A stretch of 29,124 nucleotides of DNA from a bacterium (GTDB lineage Bacteria > Cyanobacteriota > Vampirovibrionia > Gastranaerophilales > Gastranaerophilaceae): NCBI GenBank assembly GCA_004558955.1, contig SFZC01000040.1:1-29124 (forward strand). The letters are read 5' to 3'. The notes under the pieces were generated by a model, which was given only the letters and a program-made list of their open reading frames with translations, was not told where the DNA came from and searched no databases. Positions 23,261 to 29,124 of this stretch are shown here, one piece after another; within the stretch, counting starts at the first letter, position 1; each line of letters opens with the position of its first letter. The translations under genes and the position numbers were made by a program.

Positions 23261-24862
23261 TCAGTCCAAAATAATTTCTTTTTCGTTTTTGTAGGTGACA
23301 TAGCCAAGATTTGCTGCAGGCGGTTTTCTTATATATTTTCGTTTTGTATAAATAATTCCGATTTTTGACGAGTTTTTCACACTTGAATATTCTTTGGCTA
23401 ATTTTGCACACCTTAAAATTAAATCATCTGTTACTGTGTTTGTTTTTAACAAAACGTGAGATCCCGCATTATCTTTGACGTGAAACCACAAATCATTTTC
23501 ATTTGCAATTTTAGATATTATGTAGTCATTTTGTTTATTGTTTTTTCCTACATAGATTGTTGTTTGTTCGTCAGGCTCAAATCGTTTTATTTCACTGATT
23601 TGCGATTTTTTATTCTTTGATTTGTCAGGTTTATTTTCTTCAATTTCATCAGAAATTTCAAACAAATCTTCAATACTTTCTGCAAAATTTATTGAATATA
23701 AAAGTTGCTCAAAATAAACTTTTTTACTGTGGTAATCCTCGTATAATTCGGTCAATTTTACTTTTGCAGTTTTTGCTTTGTTATATAATTTATAAAAATT
23801 ATTCGCATTATCTTTAATGGTTTTTAGATTGTCTAATTCGATATCAATATATTTATTGTTTTCGTAATCATAGACATTGACGGAGTTTGAATAGTCTTTG
23901 AGATTGTACAAATTCGCCATTAGCAAATCTCCGTAAAGTCTGTATTTGTCGGCTTTTGAATCAGTCAACATTTTGTATTCGATTTGTTTTAATGCTTTGT
24001 TTGCTTTTTTTAATTTCTGAGAAACGATAGAGGAATATTTTGTTTTGAGAACAGAAAATTTTTCCTTTGCAATGTAGTGTGAATAGTATTTATCTATCAT
24101 TTCGTTTACGCTAGCAAGAGTTTCGTTGAGCTTTGGTAAAAGTGTCGAATATAAAGAATAAGTTTTATAATCTCTTGAGATTGCGGGGGTAAGATTTTCG
24201 AGTTTTAAATAGTTTTTTACTTCGTTTGTTGTGCAATTTTGGCATAAATTTGCAAAACTTTTCGAAATCATATAAAAATCATCACTTGCTGTTTTGTAGT
24301 CAAATTCACCGCAGTAATTATAAATATTGTTTTTTAATTGTTTTGGCGGGTAAACGTAAGGTAATGAACCGTAAATTTCACGCTCACGACTTTTTTCTGT
24401 CCCGACATTATGAGCACAGCCTAAAATAATATCAGTATCCGTATTGTACAAAATCACGTTTGAATATTTACCCATAAATTCAAATGCCAAACACAGTTCA
24501 ATTACGTCCCCGACCTCGTTATAAGTTTCTATAAAGAACTCTAAAATTCGTTCATTTTCAGGCTGATTAACCCGTGCGATTTTTGAGCTCTCTAAATATT
24601 TTCTCAATAACATACAAAACATAGGCGGTTGGGTCGGAATTTCCAATAATCTCTCCGCATAAGTTTGTTTTGTGACAAAACAACAGTGGTAAAATTGCGG
24701 GTTTATGTTTACATAAAATTGGCGTGTTTCTCCATTGTTTCGTAATGCAAAAATAAATTCACGCCTTGTAGGTTGTTGAATTTTACTTATTCTTGAGCCT
24801 GTTAAAAACTCTTCTTGCTCTTTTAGCCACGCTTTTAGGGTTAATACATCAAAAGTAATCAT
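23261..24862 (-). CDS. rqcH: Rqc2 homologue RqcH (NFACT family)
   Basis: The 533-residue protein has the full NFACT order: NFACT-N (from MITFDVLTLKAWLKEQEEFL through the PPMFCMLLRKYLESSKI region and FEFMGKYSNVIL), a helical middle with a long coiled coil (about 270-400), and NFACT-R near the end (NDLWFHVKDNAGSHVLLKT, then AAKLAKEYSS-like segment). RqcH binds stalled 50S subunits carrying peptidyl-tRNA and adds alanine tails that mark the nascent chain for degradation. No Shine-Dalgarno is visible. The predicted -10 (24869-24874) ends 6 bases before the ATG, so the mRNA may be leaderless. It heads a probable operon with rsmE, cca and the AsmA-like gene. Confidence 0.92.
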   Translation of the reverse strand: MITFDVLTLKAWLKEQEEFLTGSRISKIQQPTRREFIFALRNNGETRQFYVNINPQFYHCCFVTKQTYAERLLEIPTQPPMFCMLLRKYLESSKIARVNQPENERILEFFIETYNEVGDVIELCLAFEFMGKYSNVILYNTDTDIILGCAHNVGTEKSREREIYGSLPYVYPPKQLKNNIYNYCGEFDYKTASDDFYMISKSFANLCQNCTTNEVKNYLKLENLTPAISRDYKTYSLYSTLLPKLNETLASVNEMIDKYYSHYIAKEKFSVLKTKYSSIVSQKLKKANKALKQIEYKMLTDSKADKYRLYGDLLMANLYNLKDYSNSVNVYDYENNKYIDIELDNLKTIKDNANNFYKLYNKAKTAKVKLTELYEDYHSKKVYFEQLLYSINFAESIEDLFEISDEIEENKPDKSKNKKSQISEIKRFEPDEQTTIYVGKNNKQNDYIISKIANENDLWFHVKDNAGSHVLLKTNTVTDDLILRCAKLAKEYSSVKNSSKIGIIYTKRKYIRKPPAANLGYVTYKNEKEIILD

Positions 24863-24868
24863 AACAAC

Positions 24869-24897
24869 AGAATACTAAAAAATTTACAAGTTGTCTA
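24869..24897 (-). promoter_or_regulatory. Predicted promoter of the rqcH operon
   Basis: Minus-strand TAGACA (24892-24897), 17-base spacer and TATTCT (24869-24874). Transcription would begin at about 24862, at the rqcH start codon. The -35 overlaps that of the divergent gene. Confidence 0.55.
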
Positions 24898-24919
24898 TTT
24901 TTGTTTTGCATGTTATGAT
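24891..24919 (+). promoter_or_regulatory. Predicted promoter of the divergent small gene at 24942
   Basis: TTGTCT (24891-24896), 17-base spacer and TATGAT (24914-24919). The leader would hold AAAGGAG before the ATG. The -35 shares five bases with the opposite-facing rqcH -35. Confidence 0.55.
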
Positions 24920-24941
24920 TGGAAAATCAAAGGAGAGAAAA

Positions 24942-25265
24942 ATGTCAGAAGAATTTAATAGAGATTTTGAAGAAAATTCTAAAGTTATTTCCGAAAATTC
25001 AATCAATGTCTTAATTACAACAAGAGATTATGTAGTAAAAGGAACTTTGTACTTGCCTATGAATACCGGTGCTACAAATCCAACTTCAGAAAATCTATTG
25101 TTTTATGTTTTGAATTGCGGAAATATGTTTATAACATTGAGAAACTGTATAATTACTACAAAAGATACTATCGAGTATATTCCTGAAAGAGTTGCTTGTT
25201 ACAATATCAACCTTAATATCGTGGAATCTTGCAGAATTATTGACGAAGATGAAGCAATGTATTAA
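24942..25265 (+). CDS. Small cytosolic protein of unknown function
   Basis: I cannot name this 107-residue protein. It has an acidic front (MSEEFNRDFEEN) and a compact beta-rich body: SINVLITTRDYVVKGTLYLP, then LLFYVLNCGNMFITLRNCII and YIPERVACYNINLNIVESCR. Alternating hydrophobic strands around 20-35, 55-75 and 85-100 suggest a small barrel or PilZ-sized fold, but no PilZ motif (RxxxR) is present. No signal peptide or membrane segment. AGGAG lies 6 bases before the ATG at 24942; the frame is open upstream to a TTG inside the -35 box, which cannot be the start. It is followed 74 bases later by aspS and may share a transcript. Confidence 0.78.
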   Translation: MSEEFNRDFEENSKVISENSINVLITTRDYVVKGTLYLPMNTGATNPTSENLLFYVLNCGNMFITLRNCIITTKDTIEYIPERVACYNINLNIVESCRIIDEDEAMY

Positions 25266-25339
25266 TCTTTTGTGATTTTTTATAATGTTTCTGCTAATAT
25301 AATGTTGAAAATATAAATAGACAAAAAAGGAAGTTAGAG

Positions 25340-27121
25340 ATGATTAAAAGCAAATTTAAAGATCATGAATGCGGAAAACTTAATCTTTCAAACATTGACG
25401 AAAAAGTCACTTTGTCAGGTTGGGTTTCATGTATAAGAGATTTAGGCGGAATTTTGTTCGTTGAATTGAGAGATAGAAGCGGATTTTTTCAAATCGTTGC
25501 AAACCCTCAAATCAACCCGCAAATCCATAAAGTTTTGGAACATGTAAAAACTGAATACGTTATCAAAGTTACCGGTAAAGTTTCAAAACGTCCTGAAGAA
25601 ACATACAACGAAAAGTATCCTACAGGACAAGTTGAAATGTATCCTGATGAAATCGAAATTTTGTCAGAATCAAAAGTTTTACCTTTCGTACTTGATGATG
25701 AAAACGTATCTGAAGATATCAGATTGAAATACAGATACTTGGATTTAAGACGTGAACCGATGTTGTCAAAACTTGTTATGCGTCACAATATTGTTCAAGC
25801 AATCCGAGCATTTTTGAATAACTTAGACTTCTTGGAAGTTGAAACACCTATTTTGATTAAAACTACTCCTGAAGGTGCGAGAGATTACCTTGTTCCGTCA
25901 AGAGTTCAAGAAGGCAAATTCTATGCTCTACCTCAATCACCGCAAATTTTCAAACAATTATTGATGGTTGGTGGTATTGAAAGATATTACCAAATTGCAA
26001 AATGTTTCAGAGATGAAGATTTAAGAGCAGACAGACAACCTGAATTTACTCAAGTTGACTTGGAAATGTCTTTTGTTGAACAACAAGACGTTATCAGAGT
26101 TGTTGAAGGCTTGATTGTAGATGCGTTCAAGGCTGCAGGTGTTGAGGTTAAACCTCCGTTCATTCAAATGCCTTGGCAAGAAGCAATGGACAGATTCGGT
26201 TCAGATAAACCTGATACAAGATTTGGTTTGGAATTGTTTGACATCGGAGATATCATTATGCAATCTGAATTCCAAATTGTTAAAAATACTTTGGAAAACG
26301 GTGGTATTGTTCGTGGTATAAGAATTCCGGGTGGTGCTAAATATTCAAGAAAAGAAATTGATGATATTACTAAATTGGCAGTTTCTTTTGGTGCAAAAGC
26401 ACTTGCAAACATTATTTATAACGAAGACGGAACCGCAAAATCTCCTGTATTGAAGTTTGTAACAGAAGAACAAGCAAAAGCAATTCAAGAAAGAGCTCAA
26501 GCACAACCTGGTGATATTATTTTCTTTGTTGCAGATAAACCGAAATTAGTTTACGACGTTATGGGCAGATTGAGATTACACTTCGGTAAATCTTTGAACT
26601 TGATTGACGAATCTAAACACAATTTGCTTTGGGTTGTTGACTTCCCGATGTTTGAATGGAGCGATGAAGAAGGCAGATTTATGGCAATGCACCATCCATT
26701 CACATCTCCAAACTTGGAAGACTTAGACAAGTTGGATTCAGGTGATTTGGGCAACGTTAAGTCAATCGCTTACGATATCGTTTATAATGGTACGGAACTT
26801 GGCGGTGGTTCAGTGAGAATCCACTCTTCAGAAGTTCAAAAGAAAATCTTTAAAGCATTAGGTTTGACTGAAGAAGAAGCACAAGAAAAATTCGGATTTA
26901 TGGTTAATGCTTTGCAATACGGTACTCCGCCTCACGCAGGTTTGGCAATCGGTTTGGACAGACTTGTTGCACTTTTGGCAAGAACTGACTCAATCCGTGA
27001 CGTTATTGCGTTCCCTAAAAACGCAGGTGCTAAATGCTTGATGAGTGATGCTCCTGGGGTTGCTTCATTACAACAACTTAGAGAATTACATATCAAAAGT
27101 ACGGTAACTCCGAAAAACTAA
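25340..27121 (+). CDS. aspS: Aspartyl-tRNA synthetase
   Basis: This 593-residue protein is the bacterial-type class II synthetase of normal length. An N-terminal OB-fold anticodon domain (VTLSGWVSCIRDLGGILFVE through VYPDEIEILS-like region) is followed by the catalytic core with motif 1 (LDFLEVETPILIKTTPEGAR), the aspartate-binding ALPQSPQIFKQLLM, motif 2 (CFRDEDLRADRQPEFTQVDLE) and motif 3 (GLAIGLDRLVALLAR). The bacterial GAD insertion lies in between (about 290-410). It charges tRNA-Asp; whether it also charges tRNA-Asn depends on the presence of asnS or gatCAB, not visible here. AGGAAG precedes the ATG. A TATAAT occurs at 25298-25303 but its -35 is weak. A terminator follows at 27153. Confidence 0.97.
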   Translation: MIKSKFKDHECGKLNLSNIDEKVTLSGWVSCIRDLGGILFVELRDRSGFFQIVANPQINPQIHKVLEHVKTEYVIKVTGKVSKRPEETYNEKYPTGQVEMYPDEIEILSESKVLPFVLDDENVSEDIRLKYRYLDLRREPMLSKLVMRHNIVQAIRAFLNNLDFLEVETPILIKTTPEGARDYLVPSRVQEGKFYALPQSPQIFKQLLMVGGIERYYQIAKCFRDEDLRADRQPEFTQVDLEMSFVEQQDVIRVVEGLIVDAFKAAGVEVKPPFIQMPWQEAMDRFGSDKPDTRFGLELFDIGDIIMQSEFQIVKNTLENGGIVRGIRIPGGAKYSRKEIDDITKLAVSFGAKALANIIYNEDGTAKSPVLKFVTEEQAKAIQERAQAQPGDIIFFVADKPKLVYDVMGRLRLHFGKSLNLIDESKHNLLWVVDFPMFEWSDEEGRFMAMHHPFTSPNLEDLDKLDSGDLGNVKSIAYDIVYNGTELGGGSVRIHSSEVQKKIFKALGLTEEEAQEKFGFMVNALQYGTPPHAGLAIGLDRLVALLARTDSIRDVIAFPKNAGAKCLMSDAPGVASLQQLRELHIKSTVTPKN

Positions 27122-27152
27122 GATTTTTCAAAAATTATATAAATGAAAATGT

Positions 27153-27186
27153 AAGGTGGGAAAAGTAAAATGCTTCCCACCTTTTC
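27153..27186 (+). terminator. Terminator of aspS
   Basis: AAGGTGGGAA (27153-27162) and TTCCCACCTT (27174-27183) with an 11-base loop, ending in TTTT. Confidence 0.88.
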
Positions 27187-27196
27187 ATTATCAAAT

Positions 27197-27224
27197 GGGT
27201 GGAAAAATGAAAGGTTTTCCACCC
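27197..27224. repeat. Perfect 10-bp inverted repeat downstream of aspS
   Basis: GGGTGGAAAA and TTTTCCACCC with an 8-base loop. There is no clear U-run on the plus strand. It resembles in sequence the aspS terminator stem and the GGTGG modules of the dispersed repeats. It may help terminate the minus-strand zinc-ribbon transcript. Confidence 0.6.
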
Positions 27225-27230
27225 AAAATA

Positions 27231-27323
27231 TTAGACATTGGGTGCTTTGGGGTTTTTATTCGGGTATTCTAAAAGTTCCGGTGAAATTTCACTTTCTTCC
27301 ATTACACGGGCTGTAATTTTTTG
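27231..27323 (-). pseudogene. Coding-like open stretch after the zinc-ribbon gene, possible remnant or tiny gene
   Basis: On the minus strand, an open stretch of 30 codons ends at a TAA (27231-27233). Its product QKITARVMEESEISPELLEY followed by PNKNPKAPNV reads like the C-terminus of a real protein. It is preceded in frame by a TAA (27324-27326), and before that by VKGGNDK, in a different frame from the zinc-ribbon gene end. A 23-codon version starts at the ATG at 27300-27302, but without a ribosome site. It may be a decayed C-terminal extension of the upstream gene, a small gene, or chance. Confidence 0.3.
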
Positions 27324-27343
27324 TTATTTATCATTGCCACCTT

Positions 27344-27631
27344 TTACAAATGTTTTCTGATGAATCTGTGGGCTTCGATTACGTCATCGAAGGATATTGG
27401 TGGCGGACCTTCCAAAACTTCAAGCGGGGTGTGCTTTTCTGTCTTGCGGTTAAAGTTAAATACGACATTGCCAAAATCTTTTCCGCATTTTTCACAGGTC
27501 AAATTACACAGCAAAATATCACCGTCTTTTTCTAAAATTTTTATGGAACTTTGGGTAAATTCGTTTTTGCAATGAGAGCAGCAAAGCCCTGAAAATAACG
27601 TTTTTATATCTTTTTTAGTAAAATGTTTCAT
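27344..27631 (-). CDS. Small zinc-ribbon protein of unknown function
   Basis: This 95-residue protein has LCCSHC (Cys17, 18, 21) and LTCEKCG (Cys46, 49, with Cys42 nearby), spaced as in a zinc ribbon, with a short beta strand pattern between. The second half (HTPLEVLEGPPPISFDDVIE, then AHRFIRKHL) is a proline loop and a helix, suited to binding a partner. No DNA-binding or catalytic domain is seen. There is no Shine-Dalgarno: the predicted -10 (27640-27645) ends 8 bases before the ATG, so the mRNA is probably leaderless. The gene is monocistronic apart from the coding-like stretch just downstream. Confidence 0.78.
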   Translation of the reverse strand: MKHFTKKDIKTLFSGLCCSHCKNEFTQSSIKILEKDGDILLCNLTCEKCGKDFGNVVFNFNRKTEKHTPLEVLEGPPPISFDDVIEAHRFIRKHL

Positions 27632-27639
27632 ATCAATAT

Positions 27640-27667
27640 TTTATATTAATTTTTGTAAAGTTATCAA
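27640..27667 (-). promoter_or_regulatory. Predicted promoter of the zinc-ribbon gene
   Basis: Minus-strand TTGATA (27662-27667), 16-base spacer and TATAAA (27640-27645); transcription would begin at or next to the start codon. Confidence 0.6.
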
Positions 27668-27690
27668 CTATCTGTATGATTAATTGTTAT

Positions 27691-27719
27691 TTTACAGCAA
27701 AAAATGGGATTAATATACA
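27691..27719 (+). promoter_or_regulatory. Predicted strong promoter of the 30-aa peptide gene
   Basis: TTTACA (27691-27696), 17-base spacer and TATACA (27714-27719). The predicted start near 27726 leaves a leader of about 14 bases that is mostly ribosome binding site. Confidence 0.7.
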
Positions 27720-27739
27720 TGTAACCAAAGGAGGTTATC

Positions 27740-27832
27740 ATGGCAATTAATCTAATTTTATTCGGTTTCATCGTTTACACTGCATTAATTGTTATTCCGA
27801 GCATTTGGGAAGAGCTAACTACAGAAGGCTAG
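27740..27832 (+). CDS. 30-residue single-pass membrane peptide
   Basis: The frame encodes MAINLILFGFIVYTALIVIP followed by SIWEELTTEG and a TAG. Residues 3-20 form one hydrophobic helix of membrane length, with a short acidic tail (probably SIWEELTTEG) on the other side. It is supported by an unusually good translation signal, AAAGGAGG six bases before the ATG, and by a strong promoter. It has the size and shape of small subunits that ride on membrane complexes, or of type I toxin peptides, but matches none that I can name. A structured stretch and a terminator (27974-28007) follow on the same strand without another gene. Confidence 0.72.
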   Translation: MAINLILFGFIVYTALIVIPSIWEELTTEG

Positions 27833-27973
27833 ACTTTTTCGAGATTTCGGCAAACAGTGGTGTAAGGTGAGTGTGGTTTTTAATGGTGTAAAATGAACGC
27901 TTAATAATTAAGCGGTTAGTTTCTGTTGACTAATTTTAGCAAAGCTCTTGTTGTAAACGGTACACTTAATAAA
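27833..27973 (+). ncRNA. Untranslated, partly structured tail of the 30-aa peptide transcript
   Basis: Between the peptide stop and the terminator lie ~140 bases with no frame of note. A perfect hairpin CGCTTAA-TAA-TTAAGCG sits at 27898-27914. Together with promoter and terminator this predicts a ~280-nt RNA of which one third is coding. No known RNA family was recognised (not 6S, SRP, tmRNA or RNase P by eye). Confidence 0.35.
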
Positions 27974-28007
27974 ACGGGGGATACATTTGCGTGTATCTCC
28001 TGTTTTT
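27974..28007 (+). terminator. Terminator of the 30-aa peptide transcript
   Basis: Bases 27974-27985 pair with 27992-28003 along 12 positions (two G-T pairs), loop of 6, then a T-run to 28007. Confidence 0.85.
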
Positions 28008-28111
28008 CCACATTAATTTTACGAGAATTTTCATTAAGTTTTTATACAAATTTACGATAAAAATAGCAAAAATTTTCATTTAGGAATTTAATATTTTGGG
28101 TGATACATAAA

Positions 28112-28666
28112 ATGAATAATGATATCTCTTTTACCGCAAAATATATTTCTTCTGTTATGGTTCAAAGGCTTGCCGATAATGGCAAATATCTGCCGACAAA
28201 GGCTAATGCTGTTGAGTTATCCGCAAAAAATAATAACGATTTAAGTACGTTGGAAAAGCTTAGTGAAAAGTGGGGGGATGATACTTATGCAAGTAATATT
28301 CTTGATGAAGCGACATCTTTAAACGAATTTTATAACGAATATCGTCCTACCGTGTATGCCTTAACAACGCAAAAAGACAATTTCGAGAAGTTACAGCCCA
28401 ATAAGATTTTGGGGCTTATGGAAACAAGTGATGAATTCGGTACGATTAAATCTTTGGATTATTTGCAAACAAATCCTGAGTTTTTGGACAAATTTAAGCC
28501 TGCCATGAAACGGATAGGAACCGCAATGCTTAATTTTATTGAAAGTATCAATAAAGGTCGTAGAATTGAAATTGATGCGGTCGAAAGTGCAAAATCGTTT
28601 TACCTGAAAAACGGCTATAAACGCATGAATGACTATTTTAATATTTATTATAAAGATATCAAATAA
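28112..28666 (+). CDS. GNAT-like acetyltransferase with N-terminal ISFTA motif
   Basis: The 184-residue protein opens MNNDISFTAKY; the ISFTA motif recalls VTFTS in the RelA-like protein of this window. The second half looks like a GNAT fold: ILGLMETSDEFGTIKSLDYLQTNP would be strands 3-4; KRIGTAMLNFIES takes the place of the acetyl-CoA loop and helix; IEIDAVESAKSFYLKNGYKR matches the closing A-x-x-F-Y-x-x-x-G-F signature. The canonical Q/R-x-x-G-x-G/A acetyl-CoA loop appears as KRIGTA, so cofactor binding is plausible. The substrate is unknown. The ATG at 28112 is preferred on the motif; a GTG lies four codons upstream, and neither has a clear ribosome site. It is a single gene between a terminator and a repeat. 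Confidence 0.65.
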   Translation: MNNDISFTAKYISSVMVQRLADNGKYLPTKANAVELSAKNNNDLSTLEKLSEKWGDDTYASNILDEATSLNEFYNEYRPTVYALTTQKDNFEKLQPNKILGLMETSDEFGTIKSLDYLQTNPEFLDKFKPAMKRIGTAMLNFIESINKGRRIEIDAVESAKSFYLKNGYKRMNDYFNIYYKDIK

Positions 28667-28791
28667 GATGAAGGCTTTGCTAAAAATGGCGGTTGTGCAT
28701 ACCGGGCCAACTTGTGAAAATTCATTCCTTGATTGAGATACAGCCCTTGGAAAAGTAGTTCGGCGTTGCTATGCTGCGATGTTATACTTTC

Positions 28792-28920
28792 AAACAGATT
28801 CTGAATAGGCTAAAAATCACTTTTCGCATGGCTCAAAGGATTTTTTATGCCTTTCAGAATGACGCACCACTTGGTAAGCACACCAAATAGTCATTCCGGC
28901 CTCCGAGCCGGAATCTGTTT
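28792..28920. repeat. MITE-like composite repeat, copy with terminal inverted repeats (fills gap 28667-29006)
   Basis: The element is bounded by AAACAGATTC (28792-28801) and GAATCTGTTT (28911-28920), exact inverse complements. Inside are the palindromic core (28795-28863, outer arms ATTCTGAA/TTCAGAAT), the tail ACTTGGTAAGCACACCAAAT and a hairpin ATTCCGGC/GCCGGAAT (28893-28914). The rest of the gap, 28667-28791 and 28921-28988, shows no gene; 28988-29006 holds the ribosome site of the next gene. Confidence 0.8.
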
Positions 28921-29006
28921 TAATATTAAACAGATTGTTACTTTTTATATCAGTGTAAGGAAAGTCGATTTTTAACTTATAGGAAAAGAAAAGGAAAGGT
29001 TTAAAA

Positions 29007-29124
29007 ATGTCAGTTATTTCGCCAATTTACGGATTGAGTTCCCCTGCTGAGTTTGTCGCAGAAACCTTTAGTTTAAAGGTTCAAGGTATACCAATTCCAA
29101 AAGAGGTGGAAACTCTTTATCAAA
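29007..29124 (+). CDS. Start of an unrecognised gene, cut by the window edge
   Basis: The first 39 codons are visible: MSVISPIYGLSSPAEFVAET, then FSLKVQGIPIPKEVETLYQ. AAGGAAAGG lies shortly before the ATG. There is no signal peptide in the visible part. Function cannot be told. Confidence 0.65.
   Translation, partial: MSVISPIYGLSSPAEFVAETFSLKVQGIPIPKEVETLYQ

Noticed and set aside
24891..24941. Longer N-terminus of the 107-aa protein from a TTG
   Set aside because: That TTG is part of the predicted -35 box; the ATG at 24942 has AGGAG at good spacing.
25266..25339. T-box or other riboswitch before aspS
   Set aside because: The gap is only 74 bases with no T-box sequence, specifier stem or terminator/antiterminator pair.
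27740..27832. Identification of the 30-aa peptide as a photosystem small subunit (PsbZ-, PsbM- or PetN-like)
   Set aside because: Only general size and one hydrophobic helix agree; no residue pattern matches and no photosynthesis genes are present.
603..28920. Possible CRISPR-like repetition
   Set aside because: Repeats are kilobases apart, vary in length and module order, and have no regular spacers or cas genes.

Overview
The window is AT-rich (about two thirds A+T by eye) and bacterial. It most resembles a gut-type, non-photosynthetic relative of cyanobacteria (Melainabacteria / Vampirovibrionia, order Gastranaerophilales). That placement is an inference from family resemblance: proteins with a short F-T-A/S motif near the N-terminus, a protein opening MGMSASQARFL, a secreted protein built of RLxRLE repeats, a GFTLAEVLITLGIIG prepilin, a reverse rubrerythrin, and a NifU/NifS pair with no nitrogenase genes nearby. 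No rRNA, tRNA, CRISPR array, prophage or IS transposase was seen.

Layout. 1-3.3 kb: edge of a type IV prepilin gene, a divergent XRE regulator, a repeat-filled gap, then a two-gene minus operon (DnaQ-like exonuclease, sugar-phosphate antiporter). 3.3-6.2 kb: thioredoxin, reverse rubrerythrin, a RelA/SpoT-synthetase-like protein and a small secreted protein. 6.2-9.6 kb: YkgJ-type cysteine cluster protein, then a minus operon (unknown protein, prmC, HPP-like membrane protein) and a doubtful small gene. 9.9-12.8 kb: a large AMMECR1-like plus alpha/alpha-toroid protein, divergent from a GGDEF protein with an altered signature. 13-16.2 kb: lineage-type MGMSASQAR protein, divergent from nifU-nifS. 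16.4-24.9 kb: exported repeat protein, convergent with a minus operon rqcH-rsmE-cca-asmA-like that links ribosome rescue, rRNA methylation, tRNA 3' end addition and an envelope protein. 24.9-29.1 kb: small conserved-looking protein, aspS, a zinc-ribbon protein, a 30-residue membrane peptide with a very good promoter and ribosome binding site, a GNAT-like protein and the start of another gene.

Three things cut across the genes. First, a dispersed palindromic repeat family fills the larger gaps; one copy has 10-bp terminal inverted repeats, and copies differ by changes that keep the stem paired. Second, several genes without a Shine-Dalgarno sequence have a -10 box only 6-9 bases before the start codon, which suggests leaderless mRNAs. 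Third, several genes look lineage-restricted (RelA-like protein with added N-terminus, MGMSASQAR protein, RLxRLE repeat protein, GNAT-like protein, 30-aa peptide). I did not find an obvious new multi-gene defence or metabolic system. The best candidates for undescribed biology are the RelA-like protein, the 30-aa peptide transcript, the degenerate GGDEF protein and the repeat family. All family assignments come from reading motifs; no database search was run.
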